Below are positions 26,409-35,111 of a stretch of DNA of 35,943 nt, piece after piece. Positions within the stretch are counted from its first letter, which is position 1; every line of letters begins with the position of its first letter. The notes below the pieces were generated by a model. That model was not told the origin of the DNA. It saw nothing but the letters and a program-made list of their open reading frames with translations, and searched no databases. Location of the stretch: positions 1 to 35,943 of the forward strand of contig JAQVUX010000005.1 in NCBI GenBank assembly GCA_028699255.1, read 5' to 3'. The position numbers were made by a program, and so were the translations under genes. This DNA is from Candidatus Omnitrophota bacterium (lineage in GTDB: Bacteria > Omnitrophota > Gorgyraeia > 2-01-FULL-45-10).

Positions 26409-26435
26409 GCGAAGAAAACTACATTTTTTAAATCT

Positions 26436-26471
26436 TAACCGTTCGACCTCCGAGGTCGACGTGGTTGGTTA
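26436..26471. repeat. Hairpin overlapping the end of ftsA
   Basis: Eight perfect inner pairs (TCGACCTC at 26443-26450 with GAGGTCGA at 26452-26459) and outer TAACC/GGTTA arms. The ftsA stop codon lies in the right outer arm. No clean T-run follows, so it could be a weak terminator, a 3'-end stabiliser or a REP-like element. Confidence 0.5.
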
Positions 26472-27548
26472 AAAATAGTTATTGAAGATATCAACAACGG
26501 CTGAGGAAACGCGTCCCATCAGATCTTTATCTCTACGAACTTTTTCCTCGTAAGAAGCGGCGGCATATTTGGCAAGGCCTATGGCTGTACATAACCGTAT
26601 GCTGTCAAGGCCGGATATATCACCCCTTACGTCTTTTGCCACTCCCATCCGGACGGGACACGCCAATTTCTCTTCCATGTATTCAATGACACCGTCGGAG
26701 AATATTATTCCGCCGGTTACCACTATCGACTGCAGTTTGTTCCCCGAGTCCGCAAAATGCTTCATCTTCGAAGCGACCGCCGCCATAATACCGTCGAACA
26801 CAGGGCTCGCGCGAAAGTCACCCTTAAAATCTTCCGCACCCGATGATAGTATATCGATACCGCAAAGCGTTCCGTCGAAAAATACGGACATCTCGGTAAG
26901 TTGGGCGCCTATGCTCAATAAAAGCACACCCGCGGCCTTCTCTTCATTATTCAATACCGCCGTGGCATCCGCCAATCCCGTATAGACGATCTCTTTCGCA
27001 TCGTGACCGGCATTCGAAACGCATTTATATATATCCTGCATATTGTTAACAGCCGCGGTTATTATATAAACCTCGCACGCCAGCCGCGAAGCGTATAAAC
27101 CCAGCGGGCTCTTTATCCACGGCTGATCGTCCACCGAAAATCTCTGCACTATTCTATGAATAATCTCCCTATCGAACGGCAGATGTATCGTAGAACCGGC
27201 ATCCACGCAACGCGCCATGTCGGTTACAGTTATCTCGCGGCCGCGAACGGAGATGGGTATCATGCCGCTGGATCTGGAACCTTTAAGCGCCTCACCGGTC
27301 ATATTGACATATATCCCTCCGAGGCCGGACGGCAATTTTGATTTAAGCTTCTTCAAAACGCTCGACACCGATTGCACCGCTTCGTTCAGGTCAATAATAA
27401 CCCCGCGCGAAACACCCCGCGAATCCCTGGTTGCATGCCCTATTATGTCGAAGTGCCCGTTCTTGCTTATCGAGGCGGCCACAGCCGAAATCTTCGATGA
27501 GCCTATGTCGAGCCCCGTAACAATCTTTACCTTCTGTATATTCATCAT
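26469..27548 (-). CDS. ftsA: Cell division protein FtsA, short and divergent
   Basis: Actin-like protein that normally tethers FtsZ to the membrane. The 359-residue length is below the usual ~400-420. The phosphate-1 loop is recognisable (TGLDIGSSKISAVAA, residues 11-25), as is RGVSRGVIIDL near 44-54. The second phosphate motif, usually DIGGGTTD, has decayed to LSIGAQLTEM at 211-220. The adenosine loop reads VVTGGIIFSDG. The C-terminus (GRVSSAVVDIFNNYF) could be an amphipathic membrane-targeting helix. It overlaps ftsQ by ATGA. The downstream gene is a large exported protein, not ftsZ. Position makes FtsA the best name; a divergent PilM-like ATPase is a less likely alternative. Confidence 0.85.
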   Translation of the reverse strand: MMNIQKVKIVTGLDIGSSKISAVAASISKNGHFDIIGHATRDSRGVSRGVIIDLNEAVQSVSSVLKKLKSKLPSGLGGIYVNMTGEALKGSRSSGMIPISVRGREITVTDMARCVDAGSTIHLPFDREIIHRIVQRFSVDDQPWIKSPLGLYASRLACEVYIITAAVNNMQDIYKCVSNAGHDAKEIVYTGLADATAVLNNEEKAAGVLLLSIGAQLTEMSVFFDGTLCGIDILSSGAEDFKGDFRASPVFDGIMAAVASKMKHFADSGNKLQSIVVTGGIIFSDGVIEYMEEKLACPVRMGVAKDVRGDISGLDSIRLCTAIGLAKYAAASYEEKVRRDKDLMGRVSSAVVDIFNNYF

Positions 27549-28345
27549 TTCGGTCCTATCACTGCGTCGCCAAACCGCAGGTCTATATATTTTATCCTCT
27601 CCATAATAAGCCTGGGGTCTTTTAATGTTTTAGCCAGGACATTGAGCCTTTCCTTAAAATCCTCTCCGCCTATGCGGACTTCGATGCCGTTCCGTAAATA
27701 AAATACTATATTGCCGAGATCTTTTACATCTATCGATTCTATACCCTGGTCAGCAACCGGCTTAGCGTTCGCTATGGCCCGGAGAAGAACCATAGAAGCG
27801 CGCAGATTCCTGGAGTCTATGATCATGCGCCTGCGATCCTCCGCGCTTACCTGTACGCCGTCCACGACCGGCACCCATTTGAGCGCTAAAATATCCACCG
27901 CCGGCAGGATCACACCTTCCTCATCGACGGGATAGAGCTTATCGGCCCGAACCTGCAATACGGCTCTGCGCACCTTCAAGCTCACCACCAATTTATCCGG
28001 CAATTCCAGCGTTACATACACATCTTTGGAATCTTTATATGTACGCCGCAGAACATTCGCCATTTCCTTAAGGTCGATCTGGAAAACACTCTTATTTTTA
28101 TTGGCGTTTAAGATCCTCGATCTTATTTCGTTGACACATCTCGGATCCATGAGCGTCTCTTTAACTTCGACCTTCCGCAGTTTAAAATAATCCGATCTGT
28201 AAATATACGCCTTCCCCAGCAGAAATACGACCGCCAGAAATATCGCCAGGACAAGTATGTTGATAGCGCGCCTTAATATAGCTTCGCGCGCATTCTTAGC
28301 TATCGAAGCAAGGCTTGTTTTTTTATTTTTCTTGGGCTTACTCAT
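27545..28345 (-). CDS. ftsQ: Cell division protein FtsQ/DivIB
   Basis: Bitopic membrane component of the divisome linking septal wall synthesis to division. From the ATG at 28345 the product has 266 residues: a Lys-rich cytoplasmic tail, one membrane helix (INILVLAIFLAVVFLLGKAY, about 28-47) and a POTRA domain starting FKLRKVEVKE. The FtsQ-type segment with conserved LPDKLVVSLKVRRAVL and LYPVDEEGVIL follows. I prefer this ATG over an in-frame GTG at 28375 because it makes the ATGA overlap with the ddl stop that is typical of this cluster. It overlaps ftsA by ATGA at its end. Confidence 0.9.
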   Translation of the reverse strand: MSKPKKNKKTSLASIAKNAREAILRRAINILVLAIFLAVVFLLGKAYIYRSDYFKLRKVEVKETLMDPRCVNEIRSRILNANKNKSVFQIDLKEMANVLRRTYKDSKDVYVTLELPDKLVVSLKVRRAVLQVRADKLYPVDEEGVILPAVDILALKWVPVVDGVQVSAEDRRRMIIDSRNLRASMVLLRAIANAKPVADQGIESIDVKDLGNIVFYLRNGIEVRIGGEDFKERLNVLAKTLKDPRLIMERIKYIDLRFGDAVIGPK

Positions 28346-29244
28346 TTTACGGCATCCTCGATCAACTTTATACACAATTGGTTAAAACTTATCCCCATCG
28401 CGGCGGCCGCTTTCGGAAGCAGACTGCGCGACGTCATACCCGGTATCGTATTCACCTCTAAGACGAACATATTCCCTGACCCGTCCATCATGATATCCGT
28501 CCTGGAGAACGATCTGCACCCCAAAGCATCATGCGCCATCTTGCCGAGCGAGCGGGCCAGTTTGGATTCATCCGCGCTTATCGGCGCAGGGACAAGATAT
28601 TGCGTATCGGGGTCGGCGTATTTAGCTTTGTAATCATACACGCGCTCTTTCGGCACTATCTCTATCGCCGGCAGTGGTTCGCCGTTCAAAATTCCGACGG
28701 TGAGTTCCCGTCCCGTTATATACTCTTCGAGAAGAGCCCGCGTCCCGTATTCGAACGCCTTGTCGAGCGCTTCTTTCAACGACCCGGCGTCTCTGACCAC
28801 GGAAAGCCCGATACTCGACCCCTCGAATTGCGGCTTCACCACAAGCGGCGGGCCTATATTCAATCGCGCAGGTTGGCCATCCCCTTTTTCGGCGACCTGA
28901 TACCGCGGGGTAGGAATATTCTTCTTTACAAACTCCTGTTTGGACGCGATCTTATCCAGCGCGAGCTCCGAGGCCCGCGGCCCGGATCCTGTATATTTTA
29001 TACCGGCAGATTCAAGTATTTTCTGAACCGTCCCGTCCTCGCCGAATCTTCCATGCAGGGCGAGAAAAGCCACATCCATTCTTTCGTTTTTGATTATATC
29101 ATAAATATTATCACGGACGTCCACAAAAAAAACGTCTACATCTTCCTGCATAAGCGCATCATGCACCGCCCGACCTGAGCGCAGGGATATTTCACGTTCA
29201 TTCGACGGACCTCCGGCCAGTACGCCCACTCTCAGCTTCTTCAT
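28342..29244 (-). CDS. ddl: D-alanine--D-alanine ligase
   Basis: ATP-grasp enzyme joining two D-alanines for the lipid II pentapeptide. The 300-residue protein starts LRVGVLAGGPSNEREISLRSG and carries the ATP-binding GSSIGLSVV loop. The EEYITGRELTVG block and the magnesium-binding end EVNTIPGMTSRSLLPK are also present. Its length matches the compact DdlB type usually encoded in dcw clusters. It overlaps the murC-murB fusion upstream and ftsQ downstream by four bases each. The alr in this window would supply its substrate. Confidence 0.96.
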   Translation of the reverse strand: MKKLRVGVLAGGPSNEREISLRSGRAVHDALMQEDVDVFFVDVRDNIYDIIKNERMDVAFLALHGRFGEDGTVQKILESAGIKYTGSGPRASELALDKIASKQEFVKKNIPTPRYQVAEKGDGQPARLNIGPPLVVKPQFEGSSIGLSVVRDAGSLKEALDKAFEYGTRALLEEYITGRELTVGILNGEPLPAIEIVPKERVYDYKAKYADPDTQYLVPAPISADESKLARSLGKMAHDALGCRSFSRTDIMMDGSGNMFVLEVNTIPGMTSRSLLPKAAAAMGISFNQLCIKLIEDAVK

Positions 29245-31544
29245 ATTATCTTCACTTCCATTTCCAGGTCGAGACCGTAATTCTCCTTTACCCTCTTTTT
29301 TACAATATCCGCAAGCCCCAGGACATCCCTGCAGGTTGCCCCGCCCCTGTTAACTATAAAATTCGCGTGCTTCGTCGATATTTCAGCGCCGCCGCACCTT
29401 CGGCCCTTCAACCCCAGAGTATCTATCATTTGTCCGCATGTGAATTGAGAGTCCGGCGGGTTCTTGAATACACATCCGGCGCTGGGCATGTCGAGAGTCT
29501 GCTTTTCACGCTTCATCTTCAGGAAATGGGAAGCGCTTGAAACCAGCACGTCGCTGTCGGCCTTATTCATTTTCAGCACCGCCTCCAATATTATGCTTCC
29601 CTCGAGGCCTGAATACCTGTATCCGAATTTTATATCGCCCGACCTCAGGGTGCGAACCTTGCCTCGCGCGTCCATCACCTTTATTGAATCGACCAGCTCA
29701 CCCATATTCCTGAATATCGGATTGGTCCACCCTCCGGCATTCATGTATATCGCCCCGCCGATGGTGCCGGGAATACCGACCAGCGACTCGAGCCCGGAGA
29801 GTCCTTTAGCACAGCAAATATTTACAAGCTTCGGCAGGCTGAACCCCGCTCCCACTCGAATCCTGGCGCCGGTAAATTTTATTGTTTTAAAAAATTCGCT
29901 TCCGAGATGTATCAGCACACCGTTAAAACCTTCATCTTTCGCCAATATATTCGAACCATTCCCTATTATAAAGAAAGGCGTCTTGTTCTTATTCAAAAAA
30001 CTTAGCGCCGTCTTGAGATCCTGTATATCTTTAGGCTCAATCCAGCCGTTTACTGCGCCTCCTATTTTGAATGAAGTGTGCGCTGAAAGCCGCTCTCCCG
30101 CCTTGACCTTTCCCTTCACAACCTGCCGCAGTTTTTTCACCATGTTGCATCCGGCGCTTTGTTCCGACAAAAACCTTTGGCAAAGTTCATCGGCAACCTT
30201 CTTTATGTTGCCGGCGCCCATCACTATTATCATGTCGCCGGGCCTTTTAAGTTTCATAATATGATCCGGTATAAGCTCTTTCCTTAATATAGCAATATCC
30301 TTCAATCCGTTCTTTTTAGCTTTGTCATAAAGGCATTTAACGGATACGCCTTTAATGGGCTTTTCGCTGGCCGCGTATATGTCGGTCAGTATGAGTTTAT
30401 CGACGCCTGCGAAAGACTTTCCGAAAGCATCCGCGAAAAACTTTGTCCGCGAATACCTGTGCGGCTGGAATACAGCTACGAGGCGCTTCCCGTCCCAATT
30501 ACGACTGGCGGCGATAACGGAGCGTATCTCCGTCGGGTGGTGCGCGTAATCTTCGATAAGCATCACCCCGTTCGATTCCGCCCTCATCTGAAATCTTCTT
30601 TTAGCCCCCTCGAAGTCCTTCATGACAGCCGTTATCTCTTCGAACTTTAATCCCAGCTCCAGGCCGACCAGTATCGCGGCGAGCGCGTTTAAGACGTTGT
30701 GCCGACCGGGTATCTTAAGCGAAACATTCCCGAGGAGTTTGCCGCCGCACACGCAATCGAATGTCGTGTTAAACCCCTTCATCTCTATATTCAAAGGATG
30801 CGCGTATGCTTTTGCCGAGAAGCCAAAGCCGCGGGTTCGGCCATTGTAGCTTTTAAGCACCTTCTTCATGTTTTCGTCTTCGCTATTATAAAAGAGCGCT
30901 CCGCCCTTTTTGATATTCCGGGCGAACGCACCGTACGCGTCTCTGACGGACTTCAGCGTCTTAAAATGGTCAAGGTGCTCCATCTCTACATTTGTGATAA
31001 CGGCATAAAATGGTTTAAGCCTTAAAAAAGAACTGTCACTCTCATCAGCCTCCGCCACCATGTGTGCCCCTTTACCCAATACGGCATTGCCATTTAAGCT
31101 GTCGACTTCACCGCCTACTACGACCGTAGGATCGAGACCGGATTTCTTCAAAATGAATGAGATCAGTGACGATGTCGTCGTTTTGCCATGAGTACCGGTA
31201 ACCGCTATGCCGATCCTGGCATTGAAAAGCTCGCCCAGGATCTCGGACCTGTGCGCGATAACTATATTTCTGCGGCGCGCCTCCTTCATCTCGGGATTAT
31301 CATCGGAGATCGAGGACGAATAGACGAGCACCTGCGTATCCGACTTAATGTTCGACGCCGCATGGCCGCCGAATATCCCGGCGCCCATAGTCTTTAGCTT
31401 GTCGGTTATGGCGCTCGGCTCCACATCCGAACCCGAGACATTGTAACCCATCTCGAGGAGGACGAGCGCTATACCGCTCATTCCAATGCCGCCAATCCCG
31501 GCGAAATGTATATTCTTATTTTTCAAAAGCGCTTTATTTTTCAC
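29241..31544 (-). CDS. murC-murB: MurC-MurB fusion: UDP-MurNAc:L-alanine ligase + UDP-N-acetylenolpyruvylglucosamine reductase
   Basis: A single 767-residue frame with two peptidoglycan enzymes. Residues 1 to about 460 are a complete MurC: HFAGIGGIGMSGIA, P-loop GTHGKTTTSS near 115, the EADESDSSFL block, and DYAHHPTEI. A short linker then leads at about 468 into MurB: FAD-binding IIGNGSNILAKDEG, GIPGTIGGAIYMNAGG, and the catalytic segment PSAGCVFKNPP, where many MurBs have Ser and this one has Cys (near residue 690). It lacks the longer type I insertion, so it looks like type II. Translation starts at a GTG overlapping the end of murG. A Met just before the MurB part could in principle serve as an internal start. 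Confidence 0.95.
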   Translation of the reverse strand: MKNKALLKNKNIHFAGIGGIGMSGIALVLLEMGYNVSGSDVEPSAITDKLKTMGAGIFGGHAASNIKSDTQVLVYSSSISDDNPEMKEARRRNIVIAHRSEILGELFNARIGIAVTGTHGKTTTSSLISFILKKSGLDPTVVVGGEVDSLNGNAVLGKGAHMVAEADESDSSFLRLKPFYAVITNVEMEHLDHFKTLKSVRDAYGAFARNIKKGGALFYNSEDENMKKVLKSYNGRTRGFGFSAKAYAHPLNIEMKGFNTTFDCVCGGKLLGNVSLKIPGRHNVLNALAAILVGLELGLKFEEITAVMKDFEGAKRRFQMRAESNGVMLIEDYAHHPTEIRSVIAASRNWDGKRLVAVFQPHRYSRTKFFADAFGKSFAGVDKLILTDIYAASEKPIKGVSVKCLYDKAKKNGLKDIAILRKELIPDHIMKLKRPGDMIIVMGAGNIKKVADELCQRFLSEQSAGCNMVKKLRQVVKGKVKAGERLSAHTSFKIGGAVNGWIEPKDIQDLKTALSFLNKNKTPFFIIGNGSNILAKDEGFNGVLIHLGSEFFKTIKFTGARIRVGAGFSLPKLVNICCAKGLSGLESLVGIPGTIGGAIYMNAGGWTNPIFRNMGELVDSIKVMDARGKVRTLRSGDIKFGYRYSGLEGSIILEAVLKMNKADSDVLVSSASHFLKMKREKQTLDMPSAGCVFKNPPDSQFTCGQMIDTLGLKGRRCGGAEISTKHANFIVNRGGATCRDVLGLADIVKKRVKENYGLDLEMEVKII

Positions 31545-32646
31545 TTAACCTAAATACCTCCTTCGCAAGACGCGCCGACGCATCCGGCGCGCTCAGGGCC
31601 TTTGCGGCCTCACCCATCTTTTTGCGCCCGGCGGAATCTTTCGCCAGACGTAATATCTGCCCCCTAAGCGCCACAGCATCCAGAGTTTTCTCCTCTATCA
31701 CCATAGCCGCGCCTGCTTCCTCGAAAACTTTGGCATTCTCCGCCTGATGGCTCATGGCAAACGGATACGGCACCAATATCATCGGACAACTAAAACAAGC
31801 CAGCTCGAATATCGCGGAAGCGCCACTGCGCGTTATCGCCAGATCCGCCGAGCTATACGCCTCCTCCATCCTATCGATAAACGAATAGACGCGCGCAGAC
31901 AACCCATCGATAGCGCTGTACATCTTCACGGCCCATTCGTAATCTTTCACGCCTGTAAGGTGTATCACCTGAAAAGAGGGCCTTACCGCCTTATCCATTC
32001 CCGCCATTGCCGCAATAAATGTCTCATTCAGGATATGAGCGCCCTGACTGCCGCCTATGACGAGAATAGTAAACTTTGCCCCGTCGAGCCCAAATTGTTT
32101 TATAGAAAAAGTCTTATCGTCTTTCAAAACTTCCGGCCTTAGAGGGTTGCCCGTCAGTATAAACTTACCAGCATGTTTTTCTATGGATTTTATCCTGCGC
32201 GTCCGTTCAAAACTTACGGCGATCATGCTGGCCAGTCGAAATAATATGGCGTTCGATCGCCCCGGCCGGACATTCTGCTCATGCACCAGACACGGTATGC
32301 GCAGTAACCAGGCCACTATCACAACCGGGCACGACACATATCCGCCGAAACCCACCACCACGTCCGGCTTGTATGATAGCATCGTAAATAATGTTCTCGC
32401 CAGGTCTATCTTAAGTTTTATAAAGAACGGTACAATCTCGAAAGACGGCTTATACGGAAATTTATTCGCCGAAACGAGCGAATATTTAACTCCTTCTTTT
32501 TCGAATATCCGTCGATCGAGCGCCTTATCACTGCCTACGAACATCACATCGATCGATCCCGGAGCCGATTTCTTCAGCTCCGCGGCAAGCGCTATCGCCG
32601 GAAATATGTGCCCGCCCGAGCCTCCTGCCGCTATCAACACCCTCAT
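31534..32646 (-). CDS. murG: Undecaprenyl-PP-MurNAc-pentapeptide GlcNAc transferase
   Basis: Peripheral membrane GT28 enzyme that adds GlcNAc to lipid I to make lipid II. From the ATG at 32646 it has 370 residues and opens MRVLIAAGGSGGHIFPAIAL, the glycine-rich lipid-side loop. The HEQNVRPGRSN block, the second G loop LVIGGSQGAHILN near 185, and the UDP-GlcNAc region ITRSGASAIFELACFSCPMILVP in shorter recognisable pieces are all present. The start makes an ATGA overlap with the ftsW stop; an in-frame ATG at 32661 would add five residues. Confidence 0.96.
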   Translation of the reverse strand: MRVLIAAGGSGGHIFPAIALAAELKKSAPGSIDVMFVGSDKALDRRIFEKEGVKYSLVSANKFPYKPSFEIVPFFIKLKIDLARTLFTMLSYKPDVVVGFGGYVSCPVVIVAWLLRIPCLVHEQNVRPGRSNAILFRLASMIAVSFERTRRIKSIEKHAGKFILTGNPLRPEVLKDDKTFSIKQFGLDGAKFTILVIGGSQGAHILNETFIAAMAGMDKAVRPSFQVIHLTGVKDYEWAVKMYSAIDGLSARVYSFIDRMEEAYSSADLAITRSGASAIFELACFSCPMILVPYPFAMSHQAENAKVFEEAGAAMVIEEKTLDAVALRGQILRLAKDSAGRKKMGEAAKALSAPDASARLAKEVFRLSEK

Positions 32647-33737
32647 CGGCACGTCTCGCATGATTTGGCAACGTTTAAAAGCAATCCCACCGCTACGAGA
32701 TGGAATATAAGCCCGCTACCGCCGTAGCTTATAAAAGGAAGGGGTAATCCTTTTGTGGGTAGGGCGCCGGCTGTAACACCTACGTTTATTATCGTCTCGA
32801 TGGCTATTAGCGAAACTATACCGAGCGCGAGCGACCTGTCGAATGTATCGACGGCTTTAAATACGACTTTCATCCCCTGCCATATAAAGAACGCAAAAAG
32901 CGACAGTATCACGGCAACTCCCGCGAGCCCCAGCTCCTCGCCTATTATCGAAAAGATAAAATCGGTGTGAGAGGCCGGAAGATAAAAAAGTTTCTGGCGC
33001 GACTGCCCAAGGCCTACGCCAAAAGGCCCGCCTGAACCGAGCGCAACGAACGATTGTATTATTTGAAAACCCGCTCCCCGCTTATCCGCCCATGGATTCA
33101 GGAATACCATAAGACGCTTCCTCCGGTATTCAACACGAAAAAGCAGAATATATAATATCGGCAGGCTGGCCAGAAACGAACCCCAGATATACGCGGGATT
33201 GATTCCGCCGACATAAAGTACTATGAAAGTTATCAGACACACCGTTATGGCAGTGCCAAGGTCGGGCTCCAGAAGTACAAAACCCACAACAGCGCCCAGC
33301 ATAATGGCCGCCGGGAGAAAACCGCGGAAGAATGCTTTCATTATCGTTCCTTTGCGGGCGACAATATCCGCCATATAAACCAGAACTGCTATCTTCGCAA
33401 ATTCGGACGGCTGAAAATTTACCGGTCCTATTTTGAACCAGCGCCTGGCGCCGGATGTCTCCCTGCCGATGTGCGGTATGAGTACCAGTACCAGCATAAA
33501 TATAGCCAGAAGCATCATCGGCTTCGAAAGCTTCTGCAATTTCTTCAGGTCGCAGGCCATGGCAAAGAACATAAGTATAAAACCTACCGCCAGATAGATA
33601 AGATGACGCTTTATAAAATACAAACTGTCGCCCATCGAAGAATATGCATATATCGAGCTCGCCGAGTATATCATTATGATCCCTACGGCAACGAGCATGA
33701 TCGTTATAAGGAATATCGACCTTCTTACATCTCTCAT
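32643..33737 (-). CDS. ftsW: Septal peptidoglycan polymerase FtsW (SEDS family)
   Basis: Multi-spanning SEDS glycosyltransferase that polymerises lipid II at the division site with a partner PBP. The 364-residue protein has about ten hydrophobic helices, beginning FLITIMLVAVGIIMIYSASS. Family motifs present are the RWFKIGPVNFQPSEFAKIA block near residues 99-117, the extracytoplasmic loop with SFVALGSGGPFGVGLGQS, and the late GLPLPFISYGGSGL. Context (between murD and murG) favours FtsW over RodA. It overlaps both neighbours by ATGA. Confidence 0.95.
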   Translation of the reverse strand: MRDVRRSIFLITIMLVAVGIIMIYSASSIYAYSSMGDSLYFIKRHLIYLAVGFILMFFAMACDLKKLQKLSKPMMLLAIFMLVLVLIPHIGRETSGARRWFKIGPVNFQPSEFAKIAVLVYMADIVARKGTIMKAFFRGFLPAAIMLGAVVGFVLLEPDLGTAITVCLITFIVLYVGGINPAYIWGSFLASLPILYILLFRVEYRRKRLMVFLNPWADKRGAGFQIIQSFVALGSGGPFGVGLGQSRQKLFYLPASHTDFIFSIIGEELGLAGVAVILSLFAFFIWQGMKVVFKAVDTFDRSLALGIVSLIAIETIINVGVTAGALPTKGLPLPFISYGGSGLIFHLVAVGLLLNVAKSCETCR

Positions 33738-35104
33738 TCCACTACCCCACTACCCGCGTTTTTCAATTCTTTCACCGCTCTTTTAAAAACTTCACCGCGT
33801 TCCTTATACGAACTGAACATGTCGAAACTGGAACACATCGGCGAAAGCAGAACGAGCGAATCCGCCGTCGCGAACGATCGTGCCATCGATACGGCATCGC
33901 GCATATCGCACGCCTCCACCATCTCGACAGTCCCTGTCAGCGCGCTTCGTATCGCCCCGCGCGCCTCTCCGATAAGCACAATGCGTTTCACCTTCTCTTT
34001 GACTATATCGCGCACGGCCGAGTAGTCGCTGTGTTTATCCTTGCCGCCCGCTATCAATATCACAGGCTTGGTGCAAGACTCCAGCGCGCGGCGCGTGGAA
34101 TCAACCGTCGTTCCCTTCGAATCGTCTACATACTCGACACCGTCTATCGTATCTACCGTTTCAAATCTATGCGCGAGGCCGGTAAAAGAAATGAGCGCCT
34201 TCTTTATCGAAGACGCATCCACCCCCGCGCATCCGGCCGCCAGCATTGATGCCATAGCATTCTCGACATTATGCAGTCCTTTGAGCCGCATATCGGTTAC
34301 CCGGCATATCTCTTCGGTTTTTCCTCGTAGCGTACAGAAGAATTTACCGTCTTCGACATACGCGCCGCCCGTCCTGCCAAGTCTGCTGTAAAATAATTTT
34401 TTAGCATCGGCCATGCCGGGGATATTTTTAAGTTCGTCGGCATCTTTGTTCAATATAAGGAAGTCGTCCACATCCTGTTTCGCGAATATCTTAAGTTTTT
34501 CATTAAAATAGTCGCTGAATTTTGTGTATCTATCCATGTGATCGTCCCGTATATTCAGGATAACCGCCACGGCAGGCTTGAATTTTTCTATCTTTTCCAA
34601 TTGGAAGGAACTGACTTCGAGGACAACCCACGTATCATCTTTTATTCGCGGGATCTCACCGCAGAGCGAGTTGCCGATGTTACCGCAAACAACCGTGTCC
34701 TTCCCGCCCATCTTCAACATCTCACCGATAAGCGTCGTAACTGTGCTCTTGCCGTTGGTTCCGGTTATCGCTATTATTTTCCCTTTGCAGAAACGGTAAC
34801 CAAGCTCCATCTCGCCCATAACAGGTATACCCAACTGCGCGGCCCATTTTATTACCGGCGAACTATCCTCCACGCCCGGACTCAATACCACAAGATCACT
34901 GCCTTTTACAAAACCCTCTGAGTGGCCACCCGTCTCGACGAGAACGCCGGCCTCTTCCAACCGCCGAGCCGCCCGTTCCGTCGCGGGAGTATCCGCGGAA
35001 TCCGTGATCTTTACCATAGCGCCGCGCGCTTGCAATAAAAGCGCCGCGTTGACGCCGCTATTACCCAGGCCGACTACCGTTATCGTCTTATTCTTTACGT
35101 TCAT
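33734..35104 (-). CDS. murD: UDP-N-acetylmuramoylalanine--D-glutamate ligase
   Basis: Mur ligase adding D-glutamate to UDP-MurNAc-L-Ala. The 456-residue protein has the N-terminal Rossmann-like UDP-binding domain (ITVVGLGNSGVNAALLL), the central ATPase P-loop ITGTNGKSTVTTLIGEM near 113-129, and a NIRDDHMDRY magnesium/carbamyl-lysine region. It also has the HRFETV segment and the C-terminal LSPMCSSFDMFSSYKERG that typifies MurD. It starts seven bases after the mraY stop and overlaps ftsW by ATGA. Confidence 0.96.
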   Translation of the reverse strand: MNVKNKTITVVGLGNSGVNAALLLQARGAMVKITDSADTPATERAARRLEEAGVLVETGGHSEGFVKGSDLVVLSPGVEDSSPVIKWAAQLGIPVMGEMELGYRFCKGKIIAITGTNGKSTVTTLIGEMLKMGGKDTVVCGNIGNSLCGEIPRIKDDTWVVLEVSSFQLEKIEKFKPAVAVILNIRDDHMDRYTKFSDYFNEKLKIFAKQDVDDFLILNKDADELKNIPGMADAKKLFYSRLGRTGGAYVEDGKFFCTLRGKTEEICRVTDMRLKGLHNVENAMASMLAAGCAGVDASSIKKALISFTGLAHRFETVDTIDGVEYVDDSKGTTVDSTRRALESCTKPVILIAGGKDKHSDYSAVRDIVKEKVKRIVLIGEARGAIRSALTGTVEMVEACDMRDAVSMARSFATADSLVLLSPMCSSFDMFSSYKERGEVFKRAVKELKNAGSGVVE

Positions 35105-35111
35105 TTTTTAA

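Larger units (their letters stand above)
26123..26468. other. Non-coding interval between ftsA and the 1278-residue gene
   Basis: This 346-base gap is the only stretch over 300 bases without a gene. I see no convincing reading frame in it. From right to left it contains the ftsA 3' hairpin, a promoter, two 76-nt tandem repeats, an intrinsic terminator and a roughly 65-base AT-rich stretch ending in the AGGAG of the large gene. Confidence 0.85.

Noticed and set aside
28861-28876. A further copy of the ACCGCGCAGGT repeat inside ddl
   Set aside because: Only a short half-site (CGCGCAGGTTGGCC-like) matches, with no inverted partner, in conserved coding sequence; probably chance.
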